Made by a program: the position numbers and the translations under genes | The notes under the pieces: model-generated | The model's database searches: none | What the model was told of the DNA's origin: nothing | Seen by the model: the letters and a program-made list of their open reading frames with translations, nothing else | Part shown: positions 35,352 through 44,701 of the stretch, in pieces | Layout: every line of letters starts with the position of its first letter | How positions within the stretch are numbered: position 1 is the first letter of the stretch | Source of the DNA: Cytophagaceae bacterium ABcell3 | Lineage (GTDB): Bacteria; Bacteroidota; Bacteroidia; Cytophagales; Cytophagaceae | NCBI GenBank assembly: GCA_030913385.1 | Contig: CP133159.1 | Coordinates: 4,319,001-4,383,000 of the forward strand | Length of the DNA stretch: 64,000 nt | Direction: 5' to 3'

Positions 35352-37538
35352 ATGGAAAGTATAATAAACTTTAATTTTTTTTCATTGATATTCCTAACCG
35401 GGCTTGAGGTAACTTTTCCTTTAAAGAACCCAATATTAATATTTTCATTAATACTCTTTATCATTCTTTTTGCACCTATCCTGCTAAATAAGATAAAGAT
35501 ACCGCACTTGATAGGCTTGATCATTGCGGGAGCAATAATAGGCCCTAACGGCTTAAACCTCATGCTACGCGACAGTAGCATTATTCTTTTTGGCACGGTA
35601 GGTCTTTTATACATTATGTTTTTAGCAGGCTTAGAAATAGACCTTGCAGACTTTAAGAAAAATAGCGACAAAAGTATCATTTTTGGTCTCTACACCTTTT
35701 TAATACCAATGATCCTAGGAACTGCCGTAGGGGTTTATATTTTAGATTTCCCCCTGACCAGCTCCGTACTCCTTGCCAGTATGTTTGCCTCGCACACTTT
35801 AATTTCTTATCCCATCATTAGTAAAATGGGTGTATCCAAAAACAAGGCAGTAAACATTACTGTCGGGGGCACGATGATCACAGACACCTTGGCTTTGTTG
35901 GTACTAGCAGTCATTGTCAGCATGACTACAGGAGAGCTATCGCACGAATTTTGGTTAAGGTTGAGTATGTCAGTGCTGATTTTTGGTATCTTGGTACTGC
36001 TGGGATTTCCTGTTTTAGGAAGGTGGTTCTTCAAAAGATTTGATGACAATATTAGCCAATACATATTTGTCCTAGGCATGGTCTTTTTGGCAGCTTTCTT
36101 GGCTGAAGCAGCAGGCATGGAAGGCATTATTGGAGCTTTTCTTGCAGGGCTAGCACTTAACCGCCTTATCCCCCATACCTCTGCCTTAATGAACAGAATT
36201 GAGTTTGTCGGCAACGCCTTATTTATACCATTTTTCCTGATAGGCGTGGGCATGCTTATAGACATTAGAGCATTTGTGCGTGACTTGGACACCATCATTG
36301 TTGCCATAGCCATGACAACCACTGCCACTGTTGCAAAATTTTTGGCTGCTTGGCTAACACAAAAATCTTTCAAATTCACCAAAGACCAACGTCGTCTTAT
36401 ATTTGGACTAAGCAATGCACAGGCCGCAGCTACATTGGCAGCCATTTTGGTGGCATATAATATCATCATAGGCGAGACTCCTGATGGTGACCCCATACGG
36501 CTTTTGAATGAAAGTGTACTGAATGGCACCATACTCATGATTCTAATTACTTGCACGATTGCATCATTCGTAGCGCAAAAAGGAGCTCAAAACATAGCAT
36601 TGCAAGAAGCTTCTGGCAAAGAGGAAGAAGAAGTGGATGAGTCCGAGAGAATTTTAATACCCATTAACTATCCTGAAAGTGTCAACGAATTGATCAACCT
36701 CAGTATAACGGTAAAATCTAAACATAACAAAGAAGGCTTATACGCCCTAAACATCATTAACAACAACAGCACAGACGGCGCTGCTGAAAGAAATGCCAGA
36801 AAGCTCCTAGACAAAGCCGCCGTCAAAGCATCGGCAACTGACAACTTCCTTCATCAATTACTACGTTACGACATTAACATTGCCAATGGCATAAACAGCG
36901 TAGTCCGGGAACATAAGATCAGTGACATGATCATAGGGCTGCACAAACAAAAAGGCATTACCGATTCATTCTTAGGGCAGCTTACAGAAGGCATCCTCTC
37001 CAGGTGCAACATCACCACTATGATTTACAAATCGGTTCAACCACTATCCACGATCAAGAAACATGTGATCATAGTGCCAGAAAAAGCTGAAAATGAAATA
37101 GGTTTTCCTTTTTGGTTGATCAGGGTATGGAATATTGGAAGAAACACTGGCGCAAAATTGGTCTTTTACGCTTCGTCAACAACTATTACATACCTAAAAG
37201 ATATTCATGCCAAACATCCAGTAGAAGCCGAGTTCAAGGAATTTTCAGACTGGAACGACTTTCTTATCATTTCTCGCGAAGTAAAACCTAATGACAACTT
37301 GCTCATTATACTTAGCAGAAAAGGTCTTGCTTCTTGGCACAACAAAATGGCTAAAATACCTTCTTACCTAAACAAATATTTTCAAGAAAACAATTTTATA
37401 TTGGTGTACCCTATGCAACTGGGTGTAAACAATAACATAGACTACAAAAACCCTTCTGTATTACAACCGCTAAGAGAAAACCTTGGTAAGCTTGATGATT
37501 TAGGAAAAACGTTGGCTGGATTATTTAGAAAAAAATAA
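35352..37538 (+). CDS. CPA2-type cation:proton antiporter with C-terminal Usp-like region
   Basis: 728 residues. Residues about 25-410 hold 12-13 membrane spans of the Na+/H+ exchanger (Kef/NapA-like) fold: HLIGLIIAGAIIGPNGLNL, FLAGLEIDLADFKK, GTMITDTLALLVLAVI (the TD pair near the transport site) and EGIIGAFLAGLALNR. Residues about 430-728 are soluble and resemble two universal-stress-protein-like domains (RILIPINYPESVNELINLSI; ISDMIIGLHKQKGITDSFLG). Predicted to exchange Na+ or K+ for protons at the inner membrane, modulated by the cytoplasmic part. Confidence 0.9.
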   Translation: MESIINFNFFSLIFLTGLEVTFPLKNPILIFSLILFIILFAPILLNKIKIPHLIGLIIAGAIIGPNGLNLMLRDSSIILFGTVGLLYIMFLAGLEIDLADFKKNSDKSIIFGLYTFLIPMILGTAVGVYILDFPLTSSVLLASMFASHTLISYPIISKMGVSKNKAVNITVGGTMITDTLALLVLAVIVSMTTGELSHEFWLRLSMSVLIFGILVLLGFPVLGRWFFKRFDDNISQYIFVLGMVFLAAFLAEAAGMEGIIGAFLAGLALNRLIPHTSALMNRIEFVGNALFIPFFLIGVGMLIDIRAFVRDLDTIIVAIAMTTTATVAKFLAAWLTQKSFKFTKDQRRLIFGLSNAQAAATLAAILVAYNIIIGETPDGDPIRLLNESVLNGTILMILITCTIASFVAQKGAQNIALQEASGKEEEEVDESERILIPINYPESVNELINLSITVKSKHNKEGLYALNIINNNSTDGAAERNARKLLDKAAVKASATDNFLHQLLRYDINIANGINSVVREHKISDMIIGLHKQKGITDSFLGQLTEGILSRCNITTMIYKSVQPLSTIKKHVIIVPEKAENEIGFPFWLIRVWNIGRNTGAKLVFYASSTTITYLKDIHAKHPVEAEFKEFSDWNDFLIISREVKPNDNLLIILSRKGLASWHNKMAKIPSYLNKYFQENNFILVYPMQLGVNNNIDYKNPSVLQPLRENLGKLDDLGKTLAGLFRKK

Positions 37539-37667
37539 CGACCTTCATTTTGGCTAATTTCATTATGCGCATTAGATTAAAAAAAATGCTTTAATCGCTG
37601 AAAGCTTTTCCGCCAAACAATAACCTTAAATACAGGTTTGAATAATAGCTTTTTGTATTAACAGAAA

Positions 37668-40484
37668 ATGAACAAAAAACTTTTAAAACTATATAAGCTT
37701 CAATCCTACGCACGATTTCTACTTGACAATCATTTAGACGAGGTAGTAAAAGAAGATTTAAAAAGGGCTAAAGAGGTAGCGCTTCCCCTATTGAACCTTT
37801 TTAGTCATTTATCAGAAGAAGAAAGGTTTCAATTTCTAAAAGAACGCGCAGCAGATATACTTACAGAGCTAGCCGAAGACAAAGCTGTAGAGGGGGCGTT
37901 AAAAATAATAGAAAAGCTTAAGACCGACCAGCTTGAAAACATTCCTAAAGAAGGAGTAGTAGTAGATGACACTGTTTTAACCTACAATGTTAAGAAGCAT
38001 ACATTTTTTCATTTCCTCCCCAGATATACTTCAGACCCCGAAGAAATTATTGTGCTGGTAAAAGAAATTGAAGACTATTACACATATAAAGAGTATCTGG
38101 CTTTTCAAGCTTATACAGAAATAAATACCGCCATACTAGCACAAAGTGAGGAAAATTTCAGAAGTCTGGCAGAAGCTTCTTTTGAAGGAATTGTCATACA
38201 CAGTAATTTTAAAATACTAGAAGCTAACCATGTAGCAGCAGAAATGTATGGTTACAGCAAAGACGAGCTTATAGGCAGCCATATAAAAGTGTTTACCACG
38301 GAGGAAGAATATCCGAAAATTTTGGAGAAAGTAAAAACACTTTCTGAAACGTCTTATGAAACCCTGGGGAAGCGAAAAGACGGCACAGTATTCCCTGTTG
38401 AAATTATTGGTAGGCAAATGCAGTATAAAGGAGAAAGCGTAAGAGTTATTGGGATAAGAGATATCACAGAACGCAAAAAGAAAGATTTACAGCTACAGGA
38501 AACCAACCAGGCACTCCATCAAAGAAACCTGCAATTGGATGAGATACACCAAGAGCTTCAAAAAACAAATGCAGAACTAGATTTACGTGTCAAGGAGCGA
38601 ACTAGAGCCTTAGAAGAAAGTCAAAACAGGTTTAAATTATTAGCTGACTCGGTTCCTCAAATTGTATGGATCAGAGACAGTGAAGGAAACTTAGAATATG
38701 TAAATGAGAAGTGGAGAAAATATACAGGGCTAACGCTTGGTAATTCTAATACGAGGTTAGGAGACTCACCCATTCATCCAGAAGATTTGCAAAAAGCTAT
38801 TTCAGAATGGGTAAAAGCAAGGGAAGAAGGTACAATGTATGAGGCTGTGTATAGGTTTAGAAGGGACTCGGATCAAATGTACCGTTGGCATATTGCAAGA
38901 GCTTTGCCTATGAAAAACGAACATGGCAAAGCTATAAAATGGTTTGGCACACTAACGGATATTCATGACCAAAAGTCAACAGAAGAATCATTGAAGCTCC
39001 AAGCGCATGTGCTTAACAATATGGCTGAAGGTGTAAGCCTTGTAGATCTTGACGGCTATATACTTTATACCAACAAGGCTGAAGACGAGATGTTTGGATA
39101 TGAAGAAGGAGAACTTATTGGAAAACATGTTACCATACAGAACAATTTACCGCAAGAAGAAAATTCAAGCAAAGTAAACAGCATCATAGAATATTTAAAA
39201 AATAACGATGTTTGGAAAGGGGAATGGGAAAACCTTAAAAAAGATGGCACACCTTTTACCACTTATTGCAATATTTCTACACTTCAGCTTGGCGAGAGAA
39301 AATTATTTGTTTGTGTACAACAGGATATAACTTCAGAAAAGAAAAACCGTGAGGCTCTAGCCTATCAAAGCAAGCTAAACAAAACCATCACGGACAATGC
39401 AACCTCTTGCCTTTTTTTAATGGACAGTAAAGGTTTCTGCCGATTTATGAATCCGGCAGGTGAGAAAATGTTTGGGTTCTCTTTTGAAGAAATAAGTGCT
39501 AAGCCACTGCACTATATGATTCACCACCACCGTCCTGATGGCTCCCCTTATCCGATGGAAGAGTGCCCTATAGACCGAGCACTTCCAGATAACTCTAGAA
39601 TCAGGGCCCATGAAGATGTCTTCTTTAGAAAAGATGGCACAAGTTTTCCGGTATCCTGTGCTGCAAGCCCTATTTTTGAAAATGACAAACCTGTAGCCAC
39701 AATCATCGAGGTAAGGGATATAACTGAAGAAAAGCAATTTAAAGAAACCATTTTAACTAAAAACGAAGAGCTTACAAAAATAAACAATGACCTAGATAAC
39801 TTTATTTATACTGCTTCGCATGACCTAAGGGCACCTATCTCCAATATTGAAGGGCTAATATCCACTCTAAAAGAACTTTTACAAGAGAAAGAGCACTTTG
39901 ATGAAGAATACAAGGAAATTATAACCTTTATATTTTCATCTATCAATAAGTTCCGGGGCACTATACAAGACCTGACCGATATCAGTAAAGCCCAAAAAAG
40001 CTTTGGAGAAAACGAAGTAATCAATAATGTACAAGAAGAGGTAAAGAATATAGAAGAAACAATTCAGCAAGAAATAAAACAAAAAGGTGCCTTAATCACC
40101 TTAGACGTAGACGCTGCTCCTAATATAACCTTTACGAAAAAAAACTTTAGGAGCATACTTTACAACCTAATAAATAACGCAATTAAGTACAGCCACCCGA
40201 ACAGACCGCCTGTGGTCAACATATCCACCTGTACATCAAACGGGTTTATTTTACTAAAAATTCAAGACAATGGCTTGGGCATTAAACAAGAACACATCAG
40301 CCGAATATTTGAGATGTTCCGAAGGTTGCATGACCACGTAGACGGCAGTGGTGTAGGACTATACATCGTAAGGCGAATGATAGACAATGCGGGCGGAAAA
40401 ATAGAAGTAGAAAGCAAAGTTGGCGAGGGCACCACCTTTAAACTGTATTTTAAGCAAAAGCAGCTCCCCCATTCAATACAATAA
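37668..40484 (+). CDS. Large multi-PAS sensor histidine kinase
   Basis: 938 residues, no membrane spans. Residues 1 to about 155 are a helical region I do not recognise. At least four PAS domains follow (near 164-275, 322-440, 445-565 and 570-695; for example FEGIVIHSNFKILEANH and VPQIVWIRDSEGNLEYVN), with a coiled coil at about 275-320. The HisKA motif YTASHDLRAPISNIEG has H718, and the ATPase has NNAIKYS, IQDNGLGI and GSGVGLYIVRRMI. Cytoplasmic. No receiver or regulator nearby, so the partner is unknown. Confidence 0.92.
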   Translation: MNKKLLKLYKLQSYARFLLDNHLDEVVKEDLKRAKEVALPLLNLFSHLSEEERFQFLKERAADILTELAEDKAVEGALKIIEKLKTDQLENIPKEGVVVDDTVLTYNVKKHTFFHFLPRYTSDPEEIIVLVKEIEDYYTYKEYLAFQAYTEINTAILAQSEENFRSLAEASFEGIVIHSNFKILEANHVAAEMYGYSKDELIGSHIKVFTTEEEYPKILEKVKTLSETSYETLGKRKDGTVFPVEIIGRQMQYKGESVRVIGIRDITERKKKDLQLQETNQALHQRNLQLDEIHQELQKTNAELDLRVKERTRALEESQNRFKLLADSVPQIVWIRDSEGNLEYVNEKWRKYTGLTLGNSNTRLGDSPIHPEDLQKAISEWVKAREEGTMYEAVYRFRRDSDQMYRWHIARALPMKNEHGKAIKWFGTLTDIHDQKSTEESLKLQAHVLNNMAEGVSLVDLDGYILYTNKAEDEMFGYEEGELIGKHVTIQNNLPQEENSSKVNSIIEYLKNNDVWKGEWENLKKDGTPFTTYCNISTLQLGERKLFVCVQQDITSEKKNREALAYQSKLNKTITDNATSCLFLMDSKGFCRFMNPAGEKMFGFSFEEISAKPLHYMIHHHRPDGSPYPMEECPIDRALPDNSRIRAHEDVFFRKDGTSFPVSCAASPIFENDKPVATIIEVRDITEEKQFKETILTKNEELTKINNDLDNFIYTASHDLRAPISNIEGLISTLKELLQEKEHFDEEYKEIITFIFSSINKFRGTIQDLTDISKAQKSFGENEVINNVQEEVKNIEETIQQEIKQKGALITLDVDAAPNITFTKKNFRSILYNLINNAIKYSHPNRPPVVNISTCTSNGFILLKIQDNGLGIKQEHISRIFEMFRRLHDHVDGSGVGLYIVRRMIDNAGGKIEVESKVGEGTTFKLYFKQKQLPHSIQ

Positions 40485-40488
40485 TTTT

Positions 40489-40605
40489 CAACCTGAGATA
40501 TGCAATAAACTTTCGATTAAGCAGCAAAACAACTTTAAACCAACCACTTCGCTCGCATTGTTGTTTTGCCACACAATAAAAAGTTCTAATGCATAACCTA
40601 GGTTT
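40489..40605. repeat. Dispersed inverted-repeat element (family A), paired halves
   Basis: Left half 40490-40536 (acctgagatatgcaataaac ... gcagcaaaacaactt) and inverted right half 40561-40604 (ttgttttgccacacaataaa ... gcataacctaggttt) around cttcgctcgcattg. Fills the gap between the convergent kinase and helicase genes and reaches the helicase stop codon. Confidence 0.85.
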
Positions 40606-41905
40606 AACGAAGGATCCCGAATTTAACCTTCCTGTTTTTAATTTTTTCTCCCGCCAAGAGCTTGAGTAAGTTCTTTAATTTGCTTTTGCGGACAGCGGCA
40701 TATGAAGCTTTGTCTTTTACCTCGATCAACCCCAAATCATCTTTGGACAACTGGCCTTTTTTATATAAAGCACCGACAATATCGATCTTATTGACCTTAT
40801 CCTTCCTCCCTGCACCAAAATAAACCGTTTCCCATTCAGACAAAACCGGGCTCGCACATTCAGAAACTTCCTCTTCCTCCGTTGGCAAACCTTTTAGATA
40901 GGCAGGCAGATATTCGTCCTGCGTCATTAGCAACCAAACGCTACCAGAAGCCCCCATCCTAGCAGTCCGCCCATTTCGGTGCGTCCAGACAGTATCATCT
41001 ACAGGAAATTGATAATGCACCACATGTTTTACAGAAGGTATATCAAGCCCCCTGGCACCTAAATCTGTACATACCAGCACCTGCGCACTTTTATTTCGGT
41101 ATTTAATTAAAGCTTTTTCCCTTTCCTCCTGCCCCATGCCACCATGGTACATTTCTACGCCCACGCCCTGATCTGCTATTAAAGCACAAAGCCTTTCCAC
41201 AGCCTCCCTGTGGTTACAAAATACGATGGACTGCTCTCCCTGAAAACCGCACACCAGGTTAAAAAGACTGTCAGGCTTGTATTTGGAGTCGCACTTTGCC
41301 ACCTTGATAGTAAGTTTGTCAGGAGTAGAAGTTGAAAGAAAGTCAATGGTCACTGGTTGATCAGCTTTAACAAAAGCCGGTACCTGCTCCATTTTTGTAG
41401 CCGAAGTAAGTATACGCTTTTTCAGCCCCGAAAGCTCACCAATGATAAATGACATATCATCTTCAAACCCTAACTCTAAAGACTTATCAAACTCGTCTAA
41501 AACCAAGGACTTTATGTTTACAGGATCAAAACTACCTTTTCTTAAATGGTCAGCCAATCTACCAGGGGTGCCAATCAGAAGCGCAGGCGGTTCTATAAGA
41601 CTTTGCTTTTCTAATTTCATAGGGTGCCCACCATAAAAGCAGGCTACCTTAAACCCAGTCCCCATATTGCGAAATACCTGTTCGATCTGCAAGGACAATT
41701 CTCTGGAAGGACTAATAATTAGGGCCTGCACTCCACTGCCTTGCTTAAGCCGCTGCACTACATGCAACAAAAACGCCAAGGTCTTACCAGTTCCCGTAGG
41801 AGATAGTAAAATAACATCTTTATTAAAGTTTTCCGAGGCAAGAAAAGCCTCCTGCATTTTATTGAGAGCAGTAATATTTAGGTTATCTAGAATTTTTTCT
41901 ACCAT
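40604..41905 (-). CDS. DEAD-box RNA helicase with DbpA-type RNA-binding domain
   Basis: 433 residues from the ATG at 41905 (the longer frame would overlap the permease gene). Helicase motifs in order: LSPTGTGKT (I), PSRELSLQ (Ia), GTPGRLAD (Ib), DEFD in place of DEAD (II), SAT (III), CTDLGARGLDIPSV (V) and HRNGRTAR (VI). The C-terminal 70 residues (NKIDIVGALYKKGQLSKDDL) form a DbpA RNA-binding domain, which in E. coli targets 23S rRNA hairpin 92. A ribosome-assembly role is likely. The motif II variant is of note. Confidence 0.92.
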   Translation of the reverse strand: MVEKILDNLNITALNKMQEAFLASENFNKDVILLSPTGTGKTLAFLLHVVQRLKQGSGVQALIISPSRELSLQIEQVFRNMGTGFKVACFYGGHPMKLEKQSLIEPPALLIGTPGRLADHLRKGSFDPVNIKSLVLDEFDKSLELGFEDDMSFIIGELSGLKKRILTSATKMEQVPAFVKADQPVTIDFLSTSTPDKLTIKVAKCDSKYKPDSLFNLVCGFQGEQSIVFCNHREAVERLCALIADQGVGVEMYHGGMGQEEREKALIKYRNKSAQVLVCTDLGARGLDIPSVKHVVHYQFPVDDTVWTHRNGRTARMGASGSVWLLMTQDEYLPAYLKGLPTEEEEVSECASPVLSEWETVYFGAGRKDKVNKIDIVGALYKKGQLSKDDLGLIEVKDKASYAAVRKSKLKNLLKLLAGEKIKNRKVKFGILR

Positions 41906-41918
41906 TAATGTGCAGAGG

Positions 41919-43025
41919 TCATTTCCTCCTTTTGACGTTTTGAACAAAGACCAAGATCATTTTCCGTATACTTCCCCCTGGCCCCTTTTCGGGTTTTCCA
42001 ATAAGCCAGCCTACGGGTTTTAAAGCTTCCAGTTGATCTGAAACAATTTTTACAATGGCAAAGATAGGCACAAATAAGATCATTCCCGGAATCCCCCATA
42101 TCATATTCCCTAAAATAATAGCAATAATAATGGTAATAGGCGCCAAATGAACCTCTGCACCCATAATAATTGGTTCAAAAATATAGCTTTCAATCAATTG
42201 TACGATAAGTACAACGAAAGCGAAAAGCAAAACAATGCTGATACTTTCTCCTGCAATTATGAACATAGCAACAGGAACAATACCACTTACAAAAGGCCCA
42301 ACAAAAGGAATAACAGTAACCAAAGCCCCAAAAAGTGTCAATAAACCCATGTGGCGTAAATCAAAAATCCAAAAAGTGATCAAGTACATTATAGCTAACA
42401 AAGTCATCACTTGAATGCGCCCCCATAAATACTGATGGGCTACATGGGTCGTTTTGGCTATAACCTCTTTACCTTTCTCTTTTTTAGATTGTGGCAGGTA
42501 CATAAGGAGAAAGGTCTCATACTTGTGCCTTTTTAAAAGAAACAGGAACAAATAAACCATCAGCAGTAGGAAGTGAAGGGTAGTGGTAAAGATATTCCCT
42601 AAAACCTTTTGGATCACACTCTCCAATTGAGCCAAAATTTGATCTGACCTATTCAGGATAAATTGCCTTTGCTGTTCAGGCGAAAAGCCTGTTTGAGAAA
42701 AAACATATGCTTGTACCCTACGGAGAAAGCTTTCCAACTCTCGCTCTAATTGAGGCAAATCATCTATCAGTTGCCGCAATTGAACAACTAATAAAATACC
42801 AATTCCTAAGGTAGCAAAAAAGACAAATAGAGTTACCAGTAAAGAAGACAACAGCCTACCCACTCCCTTACTCTCAAGCGCTTGACAAAGCGGCCCTACC
42901 AAAGTGGCAATAAAAATACCCGCCACCAAGGGTATAAAAAACGCAGACCCAATGTATAAAGCGGCAATAGTCGCAAAAAGAAAGAAAATTACTCCGTTGA
43001 CCCTTTGAAGTGATATTTTATCCAT
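41919..43025 (-). CDS. AI-2E family (PerM-like) transporter
   Basis: 368 residues from the ATG at 43025. About seven to eight membrane spans; conserved segments include FIATLVGPLCQALESKGVGR, PFVGPFVSGIVPVAMF and the C-terminal ILGNMIWGIPGMILFVPIFA. The family was named for AI-2 export but includes Na+/H+ antiporters and permeases of unknown substrate. It ends 13 bp before the helicase start on the same strand, so the two probably form an operon. Confidence 0.9.
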   Translation of the reverse strand: MDKISLQRVNGVIFFLFATIAALYIGSAFFIPLVAGIFIATLVGPLCQALESKGVGRLLSSLLVTLFVFFATLGIGILLVVQLRQLIDDLPQLERELESFLRRVQAYVFSQTGFSPEQQRQFILNRSDQILAQLESVIQKVLGNIFTTTLHFLLLMVYLFLFLLKRHKYETFLLMYLPQSKKEKGKEVIAKTTHVAHQYLWGRIQVMTLLAIMYLITFWIFDLRHMGLLTLFGALVTVIPFVGPFVSGIVPVAMFIIAGESISIVLLFAFVVLIVQLIESYIFEPIIMGAEVHLAPITIIIAIILGNMIWGIPGMILFVPIFAIVKIVSDQLEALKPVGWLIGKPEKGPGGSIRKMILVFVQNVKRRK

Positions 43026-43135
43026 TACCAAAAATTCCTATAATAGATAAACGAATAGGGTCTATGACTGTTCAACTCTAAATTTTTATAAAAAAGCTTT
43101 GGCTTAATATTTTAGGGATTTCTATTTACCTGAAG

Positions 43136-43151
43136 CCTGAAATATGCAATA
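43136..43151 (+). repeat. Fragment of repeat family A
   Basis: cctgaaatatgcaata only; the rest of the unit is lost. Sits downstream of the terminator at 43179 as read on the minus strand. Confidence 0.6.
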
Positions 43152-43178
43152 CCAACCATCTGTATTGCACTGAAAAGA

Positions 43179-43213
43179 TCAAAAAAAATCCCTGCACCAG
43201 GCAGTACAGGGAT
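43179..43213 (-). terminator. Terminator of the 43243 gene
   Basis: On the minus strand atccctg ... cagggat followed by eight T. Confidence 0.85.
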
Positions 43214-43242
43214 ATAATAATTTAAATTTCAATAAGATATAC

Positions 43243-43839
43243 CTATACTTTACTCTTTCTATTTTTCAATTCTTCGATAAGGTTGATGTGCGTCTGCAAC
43301 TCCCTTTTCAACTTTCTTTCCTTCTCTATTGTATTCTTTTTATAGTCCTCGAAGCGATTGAAAAGGTGGTCATAATCTGCAATCTTTTGCTTAGTAACCC
43401 GATTACTATTTTTAAACAGGAAGAACAAAACAGCACATCCAAGAAAAATCAACCCTACGATAATCCAAAGTGTGTTGGCATAGGTGTACTTATTTATTGA
43501 ATTTCCGAGAAAAAGGATTTCTTCTTTTTCAGCTTTTTCGGCTTCCAAATTGGCTGTAATATCTTTAACTTCATTTTGAAGCTGCGTGATCTGATCCTGC
43601 TGCTGTACAATCTGATTTTGCTCATTTGCAAGCTGCATTTTCATTTGGGTAAGCGTATCCTGAACGTTCCTCCAAAAATCATTGAGATCTGTTTTCTGCA
43701 CTACCTTATAATGCTGGTAGGAATTAGACTTGTCTATGATATTTTCCCATTTCTGATGAAGGGTAGCAGGTGCGTCCTGAGCAAAAGCGGTTCCTGTAAC
43801 AAGAAACACCAAAAGCAAATTTAAAACTATTCTTTTCAT
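43243..43839 (-). CDS. Coiled-coil membrane protein with signal peptide
   Basis: 198 residues. The signal peptide ends TGTAFAQD. A Gln-rich coiled coil lies at about 65-105 (QLANEQNQIVQQQDQITQLQ), a membrane span at about 122-143 (NTLWIIVGLIFLGCAVLFFL), then a charged cytoplasmic coil (KKNTIEKERKLKRELQTH). The likely topology is coil outside and tail inside. No family recognised; such proteins occur widely in Bacteroidota. The upstream 43840-44052 has nothing notable. Confidence 0.8.
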   Translation of the reverse strand: MKRIVLNLLLVFLVTGTAFAQDAPATLHQKWENIIDKSNSYQHYKVVQKTDLNDFWRNVQDTLTQMKMQLANEQNQIVQQQDQITQLQNEVKDITANLEAEKAEKEEILFLGNSINKYTYANTLWIIVGLIFLGCAVLFFLFKNSNRVTKQKIADYDHLFNRFEDYKKNTIEKERKLKRELQTHINLIEELKNRKSKV

Positions 43840-44052
43840 CCTATTCTATTCCGATTTTTTTAAAAGCTGGAAATTTAATGTAAAAGCTCCTTTTTATAAA
43901 GAAAGTAACGTTCTTTTTATGGCAAATAATGCCTTTGCAAGACAAATTTACAAAATAAGATGGAAATTTTTCACTAACAACAACGGTAACTTCTTAAAAT
44001 CATACTAATTACCAAAACTTTAACATTTACCCCAAGGATTTCTCTGGCTGAA

Positions 44053-44622
44053 TTAAGAGGTGCTGCCCAGCATCCCTTTCTTAAATTTAGCGTCTGCAGG
44101 ATCATTACCAAACCAGGTCTCAAAAACAGTTTGCTTAAAATCCAGTCCTCTAATACTAGTCCGCAAGGAGTTGTTTTTATATACCTCTAAGCCTTTCTCA
44201 GGAATATAAACCAAGTCAAAAATATCTCCTATAACAATATCTTCCTTAAAAACTTCCAACAATGCATTGATTCGAGCCTTTAGCGGTTCAATCTGATTAT
44301 TCGTAACCCGGGCAAACTCTGAGCGGATATTTTCTTCTAACCTTTTTCCGGTAACCAATTCAGAGGTAACCTTTAGCTTAATAGCCATAGGCTCGTTCGC
44401 CAATGTAACCCGCATGCCATCATTGCACTTTTCCTTCAGGTACAGTCCCCCATCAAAAAGGTTAATCCAAAATTTCTTTCTCGTGCCCTCACCATTTAAG
44501 ACTAGCTTAGTTTCATCAGCCATAACAGAACGTGGCATTTCGCCCTTATCAGATTGTGCTTGGGAAGGCAAACAGGCCAATATTGCGACAAACAACATTA
44601 AAGAAAGTCTTAAGAGGTGCAT
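44053..44622 (-). CDS. Chalcone isomerase-like periplasmic protein
   Basis: 189 residues with a signal peptide (to about residue 22, LPSQAQ). The body matches the bacterial chalcone-isomerase-like family: LNGEGTRKKFWINLFDGGLY, then the ETWFGNDPADAKFKKGMLG ending. Bacterial members usually do not act on flavonoids; some resemble fatty-acid-binding proteins. Function unknown here. It lies 79 bp after the pirin gene on the same strand. Confidence 0.88.
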   Translation of the reverse strand: MHLLRLSLMLFVAILACLPSQAQSDKGEMPRSVMADETKLVLNGEGTRKKFWINLFDGGLYLKEKCNDGMRVTLANEPMAIKLKVTSELVTGKRLEENIRSEFARVTNNQIEPLKARINALLEVFKEDIVIGDIFDLVYIPEKGLEVYKNNSLRTSIRGLDFKQTVFETWFGNDPADAKFKKGMLGSTS

Positions 44623-44701
44623 ATTTTTAATATTAATATGCTCCTATCAATGCTAATTTTAACTTTTATGTTCCATAAAGCATCTTTTTTCCTTAATGCC
44701 C

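Noticed and set aside
35807-36556. 249-codon frame opposite the antiporter gene
   Set aside because: Antisense shadow of a strongly conserved membrane protein gene.
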